From NCBI GenBank assembly GCA_944472155.2, contig OX235277.1, positions 9,310,804 through 9,374,803 on the forward strand: a stretch of 64,000 nt of DNA, in the 5' to 3' direction. Positions 44,825-56,268 of this stretch are shown piece after piece (within the stretch, counting starts at the first letter, position 1; the number at the start of each line of letters is the position of its first letter). Under the pieces are notes generated by a model. It was given only the letters and a program-made list of their open reading frames with translations. It made no database searches and was not told the DNA's origin. The stretch comes from Trichobilharzia szidati. Its lineage: Eukaryota > Platyhelminthes > Trematoda > Strigeidida > Schistosomatidae. The translations under genes were made by a program, and so were the position numbers.

Positions 44825-44985
44825 TGAAGAAAACTATATAACTCAAGTTTCGAAGTCGTGTGATTATAATTGATATCATTATGAACAGTAATAGATTGTG
44901 TTTAGAACTTCGTCATCCACTGTTTCACTGAGTGTGTGATATATCTAGTAAATAGATTAATATGGAATTGCATGCTACTACATTG

Positions 44986-45689
44986 CCTAAATTTTACCCA
45001 TATATTATTAATTGGTACTCTATACTCAATAGAAGTAGAATTGAATTATTCGAAGTACGCACACACACACACACATCCGTTGTCTTTTTTGATTACAAGT
45101 TTTACGAGTGATTTTTGTAAGATATATGGTCATTTGTGAGGGTAGAAGGTGTTTGCATGCGTTCTATCTCTCGCTTAAGTTATATTTGGCGTGAGCGAAA
45201 TACGGGTGGGATAGGCTTAGAAAGTGTTAGGAAAGGAAGGGAACTTAATTGATGACCTATCGCTTCAGCGACCAGTGTTAGTCGACATAGTGTGTAGCGT
45301 GTGCTACTGATAAGATTTATATCAGTAGTATGTATATAAAGAGATGTTCATCGGCAGAAAGCAAATGAAATAACCGGGAGATAGATTGGAAGTCAGAGAA
45401 AGCAAATGATGCATAGTTGTGGAGAGATACATGCGAGATGTGAAAAGAACACAAAGAAACACACACAATATGAAGGAAGGCCAGAAGAAGCACAACACAG
45501 AAGATCTGTGCAATTGGTGCGTTGAAGATAAAGTGTACATAATTTGGATATTTACAGATACCAAATTTCGAATAAACACATTCCTTTGCCAAGTCTTTCA
45601 TACTCTACCGTTACACTAGGGTTGAGTTGGAGAATGACTTAAACGTGATCAAACTAAAATTTGGCGTCAGTCGATGAGGTCATTGACAG
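44986..45689. other. no recognisable gene; (CA)n near 45059
   Basis: A short CA repeat at about 45059-45076. ORFs around 45317-45601 overlap on several frames without recognisable motifs. Confidence 0.4.
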
Positions 45690-46080
45690 TTGATCTTAGG
45701 GAGCCATGTAGAGGAGATGTAGACTGCTAGGCTGGTTGGGGGAGGGGGAGGGTCCTCTGGATTCCAAAAATCAATGGTTGGAGACTATCAGTGGGGTATG
45801 TATCAAAATCGGTGTCACTGGCTCAGATGCTCATTCACTCTTTGTGATGTCCTAAATCCATTAAACCCCTGTTGTTTCTTTTTCCATCCTGCTATTCTTT
45901 CATTCTCCTGCACATTTATGTCTTTCCTATAATTTTCTCATCCTCTTTTATCTCTTTTGTGTACTTATGTGTACTAAAACGGATGTGGCAATTTGAATTG
46001 GTGTACATCTGTGGTTGAACAGCGTAAAGTGTAGATATACTTGTGAGGCGCACTATGTTCCACTCGAATCTCAAGAGACT
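45690..46080 (+). mobile_element. RTE-A 3' end, decayed
   Basis: Plus-strand end of coding sequence and 3' UTR (AATGGTTGGAGACTATCAGTG, then TTTGTGATGTCC), as in 58990-59230 but diverged. It stops before the terminal tail. Confidence 0.6.
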
Positions 46081-46234
46081 AATAATAATAACAATAATGA
46101 TTTAAGTAAGCATTTCAGTATGGTATGCTATTCTATGCTATACTGATGACACACTTGATTACAAGCAGTCAAGGCACTTTAATCAAAATCACGCAGCCGT
46201 GTAAGATCTAACGCGGAGAGCTGTTATCTTGTGA

Positions 46235-47390
46235 AGTGATGTGACAACCAGTGGTTTCTGTCAGAGATGCCCATTGTCCCCTTCTCTATTTCATTTCATC
46301 ATTGAGGTACTCATGGAATTAACGCTGATTGAGTTCAGTGATTTAGGTATTGACTTATTACCAACAGGTCAGTGTCTTCTTCATTAAGAACACGAGGATG
46401 TTAAAATGCGAAGTTTCTCGAACACCTTGACAGGCAGCCAGCTATCTTCGAATGTTTGGAATGTGATTCACTCTTGCTGTTATGTGTAAGATGATGTTGT
46501 AAGACTTGACTACATCAACTCCTGATTTAAAGACACGCAGTGAAGTGGTACAGCGTGTGTTGATCACTTCACTTATTGGGAAGTTACATCAGCCCCCAAC
46601 GGCCTATTGGCAGACGAAATCTCCGTATGGATATGAAAGGTTCGTGTGGTGTTCACCAACCTGCATCATCTCTAGAGTGGACATGATATATCCGTATGGC
46701 TATCGACCAAAGGACGTATGTACTGATGAGCAGCACTTTGCTCCGTCCTCCTTTACGGCTGTGAGTGAGATATGGCCTTTGAAAGTAGGAGACATGAAAA
46801 GGCCGGCTAGCTGTCTTTGATCATAGGTGTCTACATTCTATCTCGTGTGTGTTAGGTGCTGGTGTAATAGCGTGAGTAATATTGAGGTTAGGCGTCGAGT
46901 GTCAGGTAAGCAGAGAAAGTTAATCGATGAGGTTACATTTGCCTAGCCATCACCTTCCTCGACGGGGAATAATAATAGCTGACATAGGATTGATCCAGTT
47001 GGAAAAGAGCTAGTAGTGGGCCAATTGAAGCTTGGCCAGTTATTCTGAGCCAGTCACGTTGGAAGGTGTAGACTTCCTGACTGGTTGAGGCTCATGGAAT
47101 GGTAATAACCAATGGAGGTTGAAGAGAATTGGTGATATTGGCGGCTGGCTGAAAATCTTCCTCAATGACTGGCGCAGATGTATCCAATAAAACCCTATTG
47201 TTTTCTCCATATTACTATTCTTTCCTTCCTCCCCACATCTTTTCTTATTATCATTCTTTTGACCCTCTTCTGTCTTCTTTTGTGTGATAAATGCAGTGTG
47301 GCAACTGGGATTGGTGCCACTTCTGTGCAAAGTTCTATGTTGAAACCACTCAGTGTGTCATTCGTTATAGCTATTTCAGTAGTATATGGG
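46235..47390 (+). pseudogene. RTE-A RT to 3' end, decayed
   Basis: Starts at the SGVRQGCPLSP block (GTGGTTTCTGTCAGAGATGCCC) and continues through LIEFSDLGIDLLP, then in shifted frames to the AVSEIWPLKVGDMKRPA region near 46760 and the coding end and 3' UTR up to about 47390. Deletions have removed parts. Confidence 0.7.
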
Positions 47391-47439
47391 GTGAACACAG
47401 TGAAACATAACTCAATATATTAAGTATTCCCATAGTAAA

Positions 47440-48700
47440 ATTTAGAACAACACATTTAAGCGAACAATATTGTGGTTTCAATTTGATCTCATCAGGCTTA
47501 ACTCTAATATACATAAGTTTACAAATAAGCATTCAAATATAAACCAATCATGATGTTTTGTCTATAGGATAATAAGATTGTGCACATAAATTGTGCAATT
47601 AGTCATAAAAGATCAAGGTAGAATAAACTCTTAACCTCTTCACTAATCGTTCCTTGTAAATAAAATATATTTTGATTTTTTCTTTTCATTCTAATTTCAC
47701 TTTTAGTTTGCTTTTGCTTTAATAATTAATTCACTATTATCACTCTCATATGCTCCTTTTGTATATTTTCACACCCTCTTCACACTTGTTAAATTGACAC
47801 TCAACTACCAACTTTATTCTCACTCAATAGCAATTTTAACCTTATCAAATTTCTATCTTTGTGCCGTTGAGTACCACGTAATTTACAACTTTTAATTTTC
47901 ACTTCTAAAGCCACTTCTGAGTAATTATATCAATTATGTCACCCCCTATTACTCAATAATAGACCACTATATATTTTTCTGGCAAGTATAAATACGATTG
48001 TACAGTCTCTGAAGATGATTTCGTCGATAAAGAAAACAAAAACAAAAAATTGAGAGGATTATAAATATACGAAAAACAATAACAATAAAGTTTGATACTT
48101 TAAGGGTAGAGGAAATGGTTTATTTAGTGGTGCAAAGAAGGTTAGTTAGTTCATGCCTAACACTATTTTCATCACATAAAGTACGTGCAGCGAAATATGG
48201 TATAGTGGAATTTTTATACTTAGATGTACGTGTTTCTTTATGCAACTACTTGGATAGCCCATCTCCGTCAAGGAATCATGAATATATTCAAATTCTTTTG
48301 GTAGATTGTCATCCGTACATATCTTTCTTGCTCAGCTCGCGAGACATTTAACAATATTTCTTTTATATTTAGTGGGCACGTAACTAAGGAAGTGTGTGTA
48401 TTAACCTTTATCGACTACTTCCACCTGAACAGTTGTTTGTTTATTCATGCTGTTTTCAATTATTCGTGTTATCACACATTACCTCACTTTTTCATCCTTA
48501 TTATTGATAAAACCACTATTGTTATTACTATTATTTTTATCATTACTATTATTATGACTAATTGCACAATTTATATTCACCATCGTATTATCCTATAGAC
48601 AAAACACCATGATTGGTTTATATTTGAATACTTATTTGTAAACTTATGTACATTAGAGTTAAGCCTGACGAGATCTAATTGAATGTGTTGTTCTAAGCAT
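47440..48700. mobile_element. PLE-A terminal inverted repeats flanking non-coding DNA
   Basis: Left arm 47440-47615 and right arm 48545-48700 match in reverse complement (TTATCCTATAGACAAAACA, GATTGGTTTATATTTGAAT). The left arm ends in a canonical hammerhead; the right arm has CTGACGAGATCTAATTGAA but has lost stem III and the cleavage site. The interior resembles PLE-A 3' UTR. ORF 48115-48351 shows no known motif. Confidence 0.65.
47456..47502 (-). ncRNA. hammerhead ribozyme, canonical core (PLE-A end)
   Basis: Reverse complement: stem I TTAAGC/GCTTAA; CTGATGA; a 3-bp stem II GAT/ATT with loop CAA; GAAA; stem III hairpin ACAAT/ATTGT with a small bulge; TTC before the cut. All invariant bases are present. 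Stem II is unusually short. Confidence 0.75.
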
Positions 48701-49779
48701 AATTCAAACAAATTTGGTTTTCCTCCTATATATATCCCACACACATAGAAAAAAATAACAGCAATAATAATAATTTAATTTTTTACTTTAAATGAATTAA
48801 TTAAATAGCTTTAAATAATCCGTCATTAATATCAACTGTTTGTTTGATGACGAAAAGAAATCTCATGCCTTCAGACATTCTCAGTCATGTGCTAGTGTGG
48901 TAATAAAGTTTGCTTTGATGATGACTTTGCGTAATGTTGTCAACTGCTGACTTACTGCTATACACACAAATGTGAGTGAAATTGACAGATAGTATATATA
49001 TGAAGGGTATCATAGTTTCTCCTTCCCTCTCTCTCACTCTCCCTTACACTCCTCCCCACCCTGCTTGTGATAGTAGAATTTCTGACGTAACTCTTTTTGG
49101 CTCAATTTACGATTTCTCTCACTGTGTGTGTATGTGTTTGTGTGTGTTTCTGTGCACGTGGGTACTCGTTTACGTGTATTGAGTGTGTGCATGTTTGCTT
49201 TTGTACAGAAGAGATGACAAACATATATGTGTATGCCAACTGGATACCATTTACATTGTGCGTGTGTGTGTGTGTGTGCTACAAAAAGCACTGATGATAC
49301 CCCACTGCCTTCCACCCTCCCACCCCTCAACTCTCCTGCTTGTGTGCAATTCTTTTACTGTTACTTAAAATAAGAGAAAGATGTGTAGGTGTACACACCA
49401 GCACTACGCGCTCCATCAGTGTTGATTCTTTCGCGAGTAATTAATTATAAATTTTAGTTGGAAAGAAAGTTTGCCAATTAGTAGATTAACTTGTGGAATT
49501 CTTTTTAAGTTAGTAGAGAATTTGATTTTTTTTTTTAAAGAAAAATTTACGTCGATAGTTAGACTTCGTCACAAGTTGACATTCAATTATGAGTAGATAG
49601 ATAGATAGATAGATCACAATCATTTGAAGCGTGTTTATCATCTTTAATGGAACTGAGTAGAACATGGGGCTTCAACAGCATACCTCTACTTTGTCTTATT
49701 CTTTATGTGGTCCTCCTTATCTGATCTTAGGATTGCTCAACATTACATTCACTCCTCTATGTCACCCTCAGCAGTAAGA
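48701..49779. other. no gene; TG-rich low complexity
   Basis: TGTGTG runs at about 49125-49150 and 49260-49278, and GATA repeats at 49593-49612. Nothing coding recognised. Confidence 0.5.
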
Positions 49780-50370
49780 TATGAAAAGATTAGCTGTCTT
49801 CGATCATAGGTGCCTGCGTTCTGTCTCCCGTGTGAAGTGGTATAATAGGGTGAGTAATATTGAGGTGGTTAGGCGTCGAGTGCTAGGTAAGGTGGGGGCT
49901 GTGAAATTACATCAACTGAGATGATTAGGACATGTGTTACGTATGCCTACCCATCGCCTTCCTCGACAGGCAATGTTAGCTGACATAGGGTCAGGCTGGA
50001 AAAGAGCTAGGGGCGGTCAAACCAAAACATGGCTTCATCAGTCAGTGAAATCCACAACAGTTAGTTTAAGCCATGTAAGAAGGTGTAGACTTCCTGGTTG
50101 GGGTCCTCGGGGCGGTAAAAACCAATGGGTGATATGGCTCAAAATCGTTCTCAGTGGATGGCGCAGATGCATCCACTCCTTGTGACTTATGATTTCCAAT
50201 GAAACTATATTGTTCTTCGTTATTACTATTCCTTTGTCTCACACCTCTGTTTACTGTCTCTGTTATGCATTTCTTCTACTTTCTTCTCTTGCTTTGTGTG
50301 CTACATGGAGTGTGGCGAATTGAACTGCTGCACACTGGTGCATAGCTCTATGTCGAAAAACAGATAGACA
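49780..50370 (+). mobile_element. RTE-A 3' end with tail
   Basis: Coding end in frames from about 49934 ([31 protein letters not shown]), 3' UTR and a terminal AGACAGACAGT tail near 50370. Well matched to 58790-59230. Confidence 0.8.
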
Positions 50371-50379
50371 GACAGTCAA

Positions 50380-51050
50380 TGCCAAGTCCAACTCGTCGTT
50401 TCCTATTCGGGCGCTTGTCGACGTTGGCCTGGCGCACGATGTCACCCGATAATCTCTTGTGTCTCCGATCCATCCTCGTTTGTTTTTTTCTTTTGAATAT
50501 TTGTTGAGCAATGGGTTTTTGATTGATTCGTTGCCAGAGTTTATTGTTGTTAATTGTTTCTCGTTAGCTATCTGATCTTCAGGAGGGATAAAACTCTACA
50601 GTAGCCTGTTGGAAATGCGCTAGCCAAGTTTCTTATCCATGTTGAAAATTCAAATTTTCAAGTATTGGTTTGTAGGCATTTGATTGATTGGTTAAAGGAT
50701 TTCATCATGAGCTGACATCGGTTAGAGAACCATTGGAAAGCCACTAGGGAGTACTGGACGGAAGTTGTAATTCATGGGCTGGCCATTGGATCGAGTCCCA
50801 GTGGCTTAATGGTCTACGAGCTGCTTGCTGGCCTTGTAACCAGAAGGTCCTGGGTTCGAACCTCGCGGCGTGAGTGCGTACTGCTGAAGAGCCCTGAACT
50901 AGGCTGAAGAAACAGTTGGCTGTCCAGTACTCCCTGCAGGTTTTCCAATGGCTCATAATGAAATCATGTAACCAATTCGAATTTTATTGTTTATGCTGAC
51001 TAGTTAGTGTAGAACATTTCCAAACTGTAATCACCCTGTCCTGTGTCAAT
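50380..51050 (-). mobile_element. RTE-B 3' end, interrupted by SINE2
   Basis: Minus-strand RTE-B tail. The left part (50380-50658) and right part (50975-51050) are continuous in the copy at 1715-2340 (GTTGAAAATGCGAATTTTGTTGTCTATGCTG), showing that SINE2 was inserted between them. Confidence 0.75.
50659..50974. mobile_element. SINE2 inverted dimer with 11-bp TSD
   Basis: Minus arm 50659-50757 (3' part only), plus arm 50758-50974 with box A AGTGGCTTAATGG and box B GGGTTCGAACCTCG. ATTCAAATTTT (50648-50658) and ATTCGAATTTT (50975-50985) are the target duplication with one mismatch. Confidence 0.82.
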
Positions 51051-51059
51051 CAGAGGTCT

Positions 51060-51210
51060 TTGTTTTGTGACTGCGTGGTACAGGCGATTTAATTCCACCG
51101 TGTTTTTCAAAGAGTCAAAGATACACGCGTCTTTCTGTCCTCCCGAATGTATATCTGCTTTTGGGCAACTACTACACGTACACGTAAACGTTCATATTTC
51201 ATAAAAATTC
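51060..51210 (-). pseudogene. PLE GIY-YIG scrap
   Basis: Reverse complement reads FGRTERR in a context like YIGRTERRAS of the 40920-41345 copy. Frames are broken. Nothing coding is recognised between 51211 and 51659. Confidence 0.4.
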
Positions 51211-51659
51211 TCAATGAAAAACTATTTCTTTTGAACAACATTTCCCGAGTTTTTTCCTTCTACATTATTTCTTATCTTGAGATGTGTCTTTATGTCTGTC
51301 TGTGTGTGTGTGTGTGTAGATCGAAATAAATCTGCACTAGTGTTAAGATATTCGATCGATTTCCACTAAACAACTAGTCAGCCTACAGTCTCAGTGTTTT
51401 TCAATTTCTCTTTCTTTAGTAAATAAAGATTATTTATTGATTCACTTATATATGTATCCAGCTATTATTAGTATTCTATTTACGTAATCAGATCGATCGT
51501 GAAAGCAATGTGGTGTGGTGTTAGATTGAGTAAAAATAACTAACTGGTTTCTTTCTCCTTGAGTAAATGGTTTGGTTCTTCAGTTGAAGAATGAACCAAG
51601 ATCAGGACTCTATATATTGAATTTGGAACATTTGTGTATTCTCATAGATGATATACTAC

Positions 51660-52600
51660 TCATGATATAGTCCTCTCTCCTAGCTAGGTAGGTGAGGTGA
51701 AGCTACTGATAAAATAGACCAGAGTCTTCTGAACACCTTGAGGAGCAGCTAGGCATCTTCGAATGTTTGGAATGCGATTCCCTCTTGCTGTCAAATGTAA
51801 GATGATGATGCTACAGGACTGGACTACATCGACTCCTAGATTAGAGAGAGAGAAAGAAAAGAGGTTGAATGGTAGAGAGTTTTGACTGCTTCACTTCTCT
51901 GCGGAGTTACATCAACCCCAATGGGCTGATCAGCAGTAGTTCATTCGGTCCTCGTTTATGGCTGTGAGACATAGTGGCCATTGGAGGTGGAAGACGTGAA
52001 ACGGTTAACTATTTTTGATCAAAGGTGTCAGTGTTCTATCTTCCATGTCAGGGTGGTATACTGGGGTGTGTAATGTTGAGGTTCGGCGTTGAGTGTCAGG
52101 AAATGAGGGGGAATCAATCGACGAGGCTGTTAAGCTACATCGACTCAGATGGTTGGGATATGTGTTACGTTTGCCTAGTCATCGCCTTCCTCAACGGGCA
52201 ATGTCAGGTGACATAGGGTCATGTTGGAAAAGAGCCGGTGGTGGCCAAACGGAAACATGGGGGCATCAGTCAGTGAAATCCATAACAGTTAGTTTCAGTC
52301 AGCCATGTAGGGAGGTTTAGATTTCCTTGTTGGGGGTTCTCGGGACGGTAAAAACCAACGGTTGAAGACAACTCGTGATATGGCTGGATCAAAATCTTTC
52401 TCAATGACGGTACAGATGCATTTAGTCCTTGTGATCCGTCATATCGAATCAATGTTCTCTATTGTTCTACCATATTACACTTCTGTTTATTATCTCTCTT
52501 TTGATGAATCTGTCTTTACTCTCTTCTCTTGCTTTGTGTGGCACATGGAGTGTAGGAAGTTGAATTGGTTCACTTCTGTGCAAAGTTCCTCGTTGAAACC
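51660..52600 (+). pseudogene. RTE-A C-terminal region and 3' UTR
   Basis: Plus strand from a block like EDANKMQSLLNTL (51710), decayed, through HRLRWLGYVLRLPSHRLPQRAMSGDIGSCWKRAGGGQTETW (52093-52320) and the 3' UTR, ending with the CAGTCAGCCAATC tail near 52600. Confidence 0.75.
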
Positions 52601-52639
52601 AGTCAGCCAATCAACCAGCATTATCTGCCTATAGTTGTT

Positions 52640-53488
52640 CCTTCGGCTTCCTAGTTGAACATAGTACGCTTCAACAGCACATCTTCATTTCACCCTGTTG
52701 TCTGCAGTTTCTTTCAGTCAGCTGACTCTATGATTGTCTATAAGCTTGTGTTTCTTTCCCCTCATCCCACCATTTCCTCCATGTCACATATGGACGACCC
52801 ACTCGTCGTCATTCGATGTTCTCTTCAGTGGTGTGGGCTTAATCCATCTTCGTTTTCTTCGGAATATATTATGAGCAATAGGCTCTTGGCCGACTTGTTC
52901 CCAGCGTTTCTTGTTGCTGTTTCTTTTTTGCTGGCCATTCGGTCTTCAGCATGGAGCTAGCGAAGGTAACAGCTGTCGATAAAAGTATGTCTTAGCTTTC
53001 CGTGACGCGCACGCCAAATTTCTGACTCATATAGAAGAACTGACTGACTGAATTAACATTTGTGTTAAAAATCGGAATTTCTCACCTTATGTTGAGTTTG
53101 TGCAGAAGATTTCCAAACCAATTTCAGATTAATGAAGGTGTCTCTTGACTTTCTGATTCTGACCGGCTTTGACATCATCATCTGTTCCGAGTGTCTGCGG
53201 TTGAAATCGTGCTTCCTAGCCAGATAAGTGAAGGAAGGAAGTAACCTCTGTGAAATCTCTCCTGTTGATGGTGATTGGTGGTGCTGGTTGTTGTTGCTGT
53301 CGTTGTTGGTTATCTTCATCACCTCTGTCTTCCCTATATTCACCTGAAGTCCTATCTCGTTGCCTGCCTCTTCAACCAGCTTGTTGGTTTTCACCTGTCT
53401 TCGAGTGTGTGCGAGTGACATTAAAGATAAATCATCTGCGAAATTCAGATCTTCTAGAGTCTTCTGCGTTGCACTCAGAAATTGAGGG

Positions 53489-53490
<2 letters not shown>
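52640..53490 (-). pseudogene. RTE-B RT C-terminus and 3' end
   Basis: Minus frame 53421-53065: GLQVNIGKTEVMKI (post-palm RT block), then RHDFNRRHSEQMMMSKPVRIRKSRDTFINLKLVW. It continues in broken frames to the 3' end at about 52640. It is followed to the left by an RTE-A tail. Confidence 0.75.

Positions 53491-53528
<38 letters not shown>
53491..53528. repeat. (TA)n microsatellite
   Basis: About 38 nt of uninterrupted TA, at the junction between minus and plus RTE-B copies. Confidence 0.95.
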
Positions 53529-53533
<5 letters not shown>

Positions 53534-53559
53534 CAATTTGTCCCTTTGATAAATTTGAA

Positions 53560-53970
53560 TAAGGCATTAACAGTTGTCTTCGCTCAATACTACTCAAGAT
53601 CAGATGGCCGGCCAGAAAAGATCAGCAACAGAGATCTCTGGCAATAAGCGAACCAATCCAGCAGGAACCGATTGTGAAACAAATAGGCAGGAAGAAATGG
53701 AGATGGATTGGCTGGCCATACTCTGAGGAAACAAACCATCAAGTGACATCACTAGACAAGCCATTGCTCGAGTGGAACCCGATAGGGAAGCGGCGAGTCA
53801 GTTGGTCGTCAGTGCGGAGGTGGGGTGACTTGGAGGTGATGTGAAGAGGAGATGAAAACGTGTGGGCAGACTTGGAGCCAGGTGAAGACTCTAGCAGAGA
53901 ACCGAACGCAATGGAGACGCATGGCTGAAGCCCTATGTTCCTGTAGGAATTAAAGGATACAATAATAATA
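53560..53970 (+). mobile_element. RTE-B 3' end with (AAT)n tail
   Basis: Plus-strand tail: KKWRWIGWPYSEET near 53690, then the ending TTCCTGTAGGAATTAAAGGATACAATAATAATAATTTA, which gives the natural 3' terminus of the family. It lies opposite the minus copy at 52640-53490, with 3' ends outward. Confidence 0.8.
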
Positions 53971-54109
53971 ATTTAGAAGACGAATTTCTCTAGACGGTAT
54001 CAACATCTCGTAGTTTCTTTACAACGGATTCACAACTAGCATGGTTCACAATAATAAAATAATATAAAAGGCATGACAATTACTCAGGTATATTAAACAA
54101 AAGGACATA

Positions 54110-54250
54110 CTAATGACCAATCATATTTAAATAGGTCAAGTAGCCAGTTCATGGCAGGCGAAGGTTGAAGTCTATTGTTTTTTGTGCACACAGTTTGGGA
54201 TATATGTGACTAATCCAAAGTGCTTCCATTACCTTCAATAACTAACCCTG
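54110..54250 (-). pseudogene. PLE GIY-YIG C-terminal scrap
   Basis: Reverse complement closely matches 8715-8850 (GGTTAGTTATTGAAGGTAATGGAAGCACTT). The rest of the element is absent. Confidence 0.6.
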
Positions 54251-54595
54251 ACTGAGGAATAGACCTGTCAGTGTGGTTGACGCCCCCGGGATGGTAAGAA
54301 CCAATAGAGGCTAGAGACAATTGGTGTTGTAGCTGGCTAAAAATTATTCTCAATTGATGGCTCATATGCACATTCACCCTTTGTGATTCGTCATATCGAA
54401 TCAAAGTACTCTATAGTTCTTCCATATTATTACTATTCTTTTTGTTTCACTCACTTACACTTCTGTTTATTATCTCTCTTTTGATGAATCTGTCTTTACT
54501 CTCTTCTCTTGCTTTGTGTAGCACATGGAGTGTAGGACGTTGAATTGGTTCACTTCTGTGCAAAGTTCCTCGTTGAAACCAGTTAGTCAATGAAT
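54251..54595 (+). mobile_element. RTE-A 3' UTR fragment
   Basis: Plus strand, from the final codons to the AACCAGTTAGTCAATG tail. Very close to 52330-52600. Confidence 0.75.
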
Positions 54596-54597
54596 TT

Positions 54598-54880
54598 CAC
54601 TCCTTCCTAGAGTCTTCATCCCATGTGCCATACCGTTAATTGGGTATGACGAAGTAAGCGCAAGGCGTATGTATTTGCAGTCTTGAAGGAACTCATGTCC
54701 ACTGTCTGAGATTCGAACCCGTATGTGTCATTCGTTGCTGTCTGCAGTCAGAGACAGACGCGTTACCACTGTCGACTGTATTGGATACTTTAATTGGACA
54801 CACTAGTTAGTAACTAGTTTCATTACTATCGATTGCCTGCAACCCCATCTAATGACCACAACAACAACAGGTCAAAGTTC
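54598..54880 (-). mobile_element. SINE3 tRNA-headed repeat
   Basis: Reverse complement: ACAGTGGTAACGCGTCTGTC (box A side) and ACGGGTTCGAATCTCAG (box B) at about 54710-54775. It shares AAGGCGTAT..GAAGGAACTCAT and CACTAGTTAGTAACTAG with the copy at 55814-56190. Confidence 0.6.
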
Positions 54881-54956
54881 ACCGTGATATCGAGTCACCT
54901 AACAGCGTGGTGTTCACATTGCGGACTTGACTGACTGGTTGACATCGACATCCCTA

Positions 54957-55371
54957 CAAACCAACATTTGAATATCAATGAGATGCTCACTAGCGACTTG
55001 CCCTATTCCGATAGGTAGTTAACTGGGGTTCTAGTGAGAAGTCGTAACCAGTAGGGTGCAACAGATAGGGTGTGAGGACAAATACTCTCCGAAGACACTG
55101 TCTAGTGGTCGCGTTATGTCATGAATTGGCAGAAGTTAGAATTCATGGGCCATTGGATCGGGTCCCAGTGGCTTAATAGCCTACAAGCTCGCCTTGTAAC
55201 CAGAAGGTCCTGGGTAGGCACCCCGGTGGGTGCGTACTGCTGAAGAGTCCCAAACTAGGATGAAACGGCCTTCCAGTACTCCATGGCAGGTTTTCCAATG
55301 GTTCTCTAACCAATGTCAGCTCACGATGAAATCCTGTAACTAATCAAATCCCTACAAACCAACACTTGCTT
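54957..55371 (+). mobile_element. SINE2 full unit with terminal repeats
   Basis: Single plus copy with ATCCCTACAAACCAACA..TTG at both ends (54957 and about 55348), tRNA-like box A AGTGGCTTAATAGCC near 55168, box B damaged (GGGTAGGCACCCCG). The flanks CTTGACTGACTG / CTTGACTAACTG look like a slightly mutated target duplication. It defines the unit for the fold-back copies. Confidence 0.8.
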
Positions 55372-55813
55372 GACTAACTGACATAATTCAGTCTTCAGCA
55401 AACAAACGACTCCAGACGCATTGTACTCGTGTCTCAGTTTAATCTGTGTATGCATTATAAGACTAGTAAATAGATTTAAAAGTGTCAGTGAATATAATCA
55501 TTCCGTTTTTCATGTTGTTTCTTGTTCAGTATTGGAAAATTTTTCTTATTGATTGGAGAGTGCCTGTCTGTATGGACACACATGCAGAAACTTGTCTATG
55601 AGTAAATTTGATATAGCCATTATGGACATAGTCATCGAGTTTACTGTGTGTACTCATTGCAAAACTGATTGTCCTGTGCTTGTGTGTGTAGACTCAAGAG
55701 GGCTGGCAACTCTTGTTACTTGTTCGTAAATAATTATTTTGTCTATGCTTAGAATATTTCAATAACATAACGGATAGTTTGTTACTTATTACTGAACAAA
55801 GAATACTCAGATT

Positions 55814-56268
55814 TGATGATATTAGATAGTTGGAGGCGATCGACCAAAGGAAGCCCCTCCTCTGACCTAGGTTTCGTGCTAGTTGGCACTCACCAGTCAG
55901 CAAGGCGTATCTGCAATCAGCTTGAAGGAACTCATTTCCCTTCTGAGGACATTCGAACCCGCGTCACCCGGTGCTGCCTGTAGTCAGAGATGTTACCACT
56001 GGACTATTCAGGCTCCCGATTGACCTCCTGTAGGATTGTACTGGGAATATTTTTTCATTGGACACTAGTAACTAGTGTGACGTGTCTAGTCCTTTCTTTG
56101 GTGCAGACTGAATTCTATCAGTCAGTGAGGTTTGCAATGTGGCCACCATTCTAGCTAGAGCTCTCCATCACTATGCGCTCATTGATTTGATGATATTGGA
56201 TAGTTGGGGGCAATCGGCCACAGGAAGCCTTTCCTGACCTAGGTTTCGTGCTAGTTGGCACTCACGGC
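55814..56268 (-). mobile_element. SINE3 copy with flanking 80-bp direct repeats
   Basis: GATTTGATGATATTxGATAGTTGG..GGCACTCAC occurs at 55814-55893 and 56187-56268, and a tRNA-like segment lies between (reverse box A TAGTCCAGTGGTAAC, box B GGGTTCGAATGTCC). The right copy abuts the truncated 5' end of the RTE-A polymerase. Confidence 0.6.

Larger units (their letters stand above)
42085..44985. mobile_element. PLE-B copy with internal inversion, hosting a PLE-C insertion
   Basis: The left terminus (42085-42120) matches the PLE-B terminus at 61748-61790 and is interrupted by PLE-C (42121-42983); it resumes at 42984. PLE-B RT is read on the minus strand at 43230-43838, then RT end plus GIY-YIG on the plus strand at 43730-44824. 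Both outer ends carry the hammerhead-like terminus in inverted orientation (about 43007-43056 and 44878-44925). Right end near 44985 (CCTAAATTTTACCCATATATT). Confidence 0.75.

Noticed and set aside
48115..48351. 78-codon plus ORF inside the PLE-A inverted repeat as an accessory protein
   Set aside because: No recognisable domain and composition like the surrounding non-coding DNA.
49097..49294. Overlapping Cys/Val-rich ORFs
   Set aside because: Translation of TGTG microsatellites.
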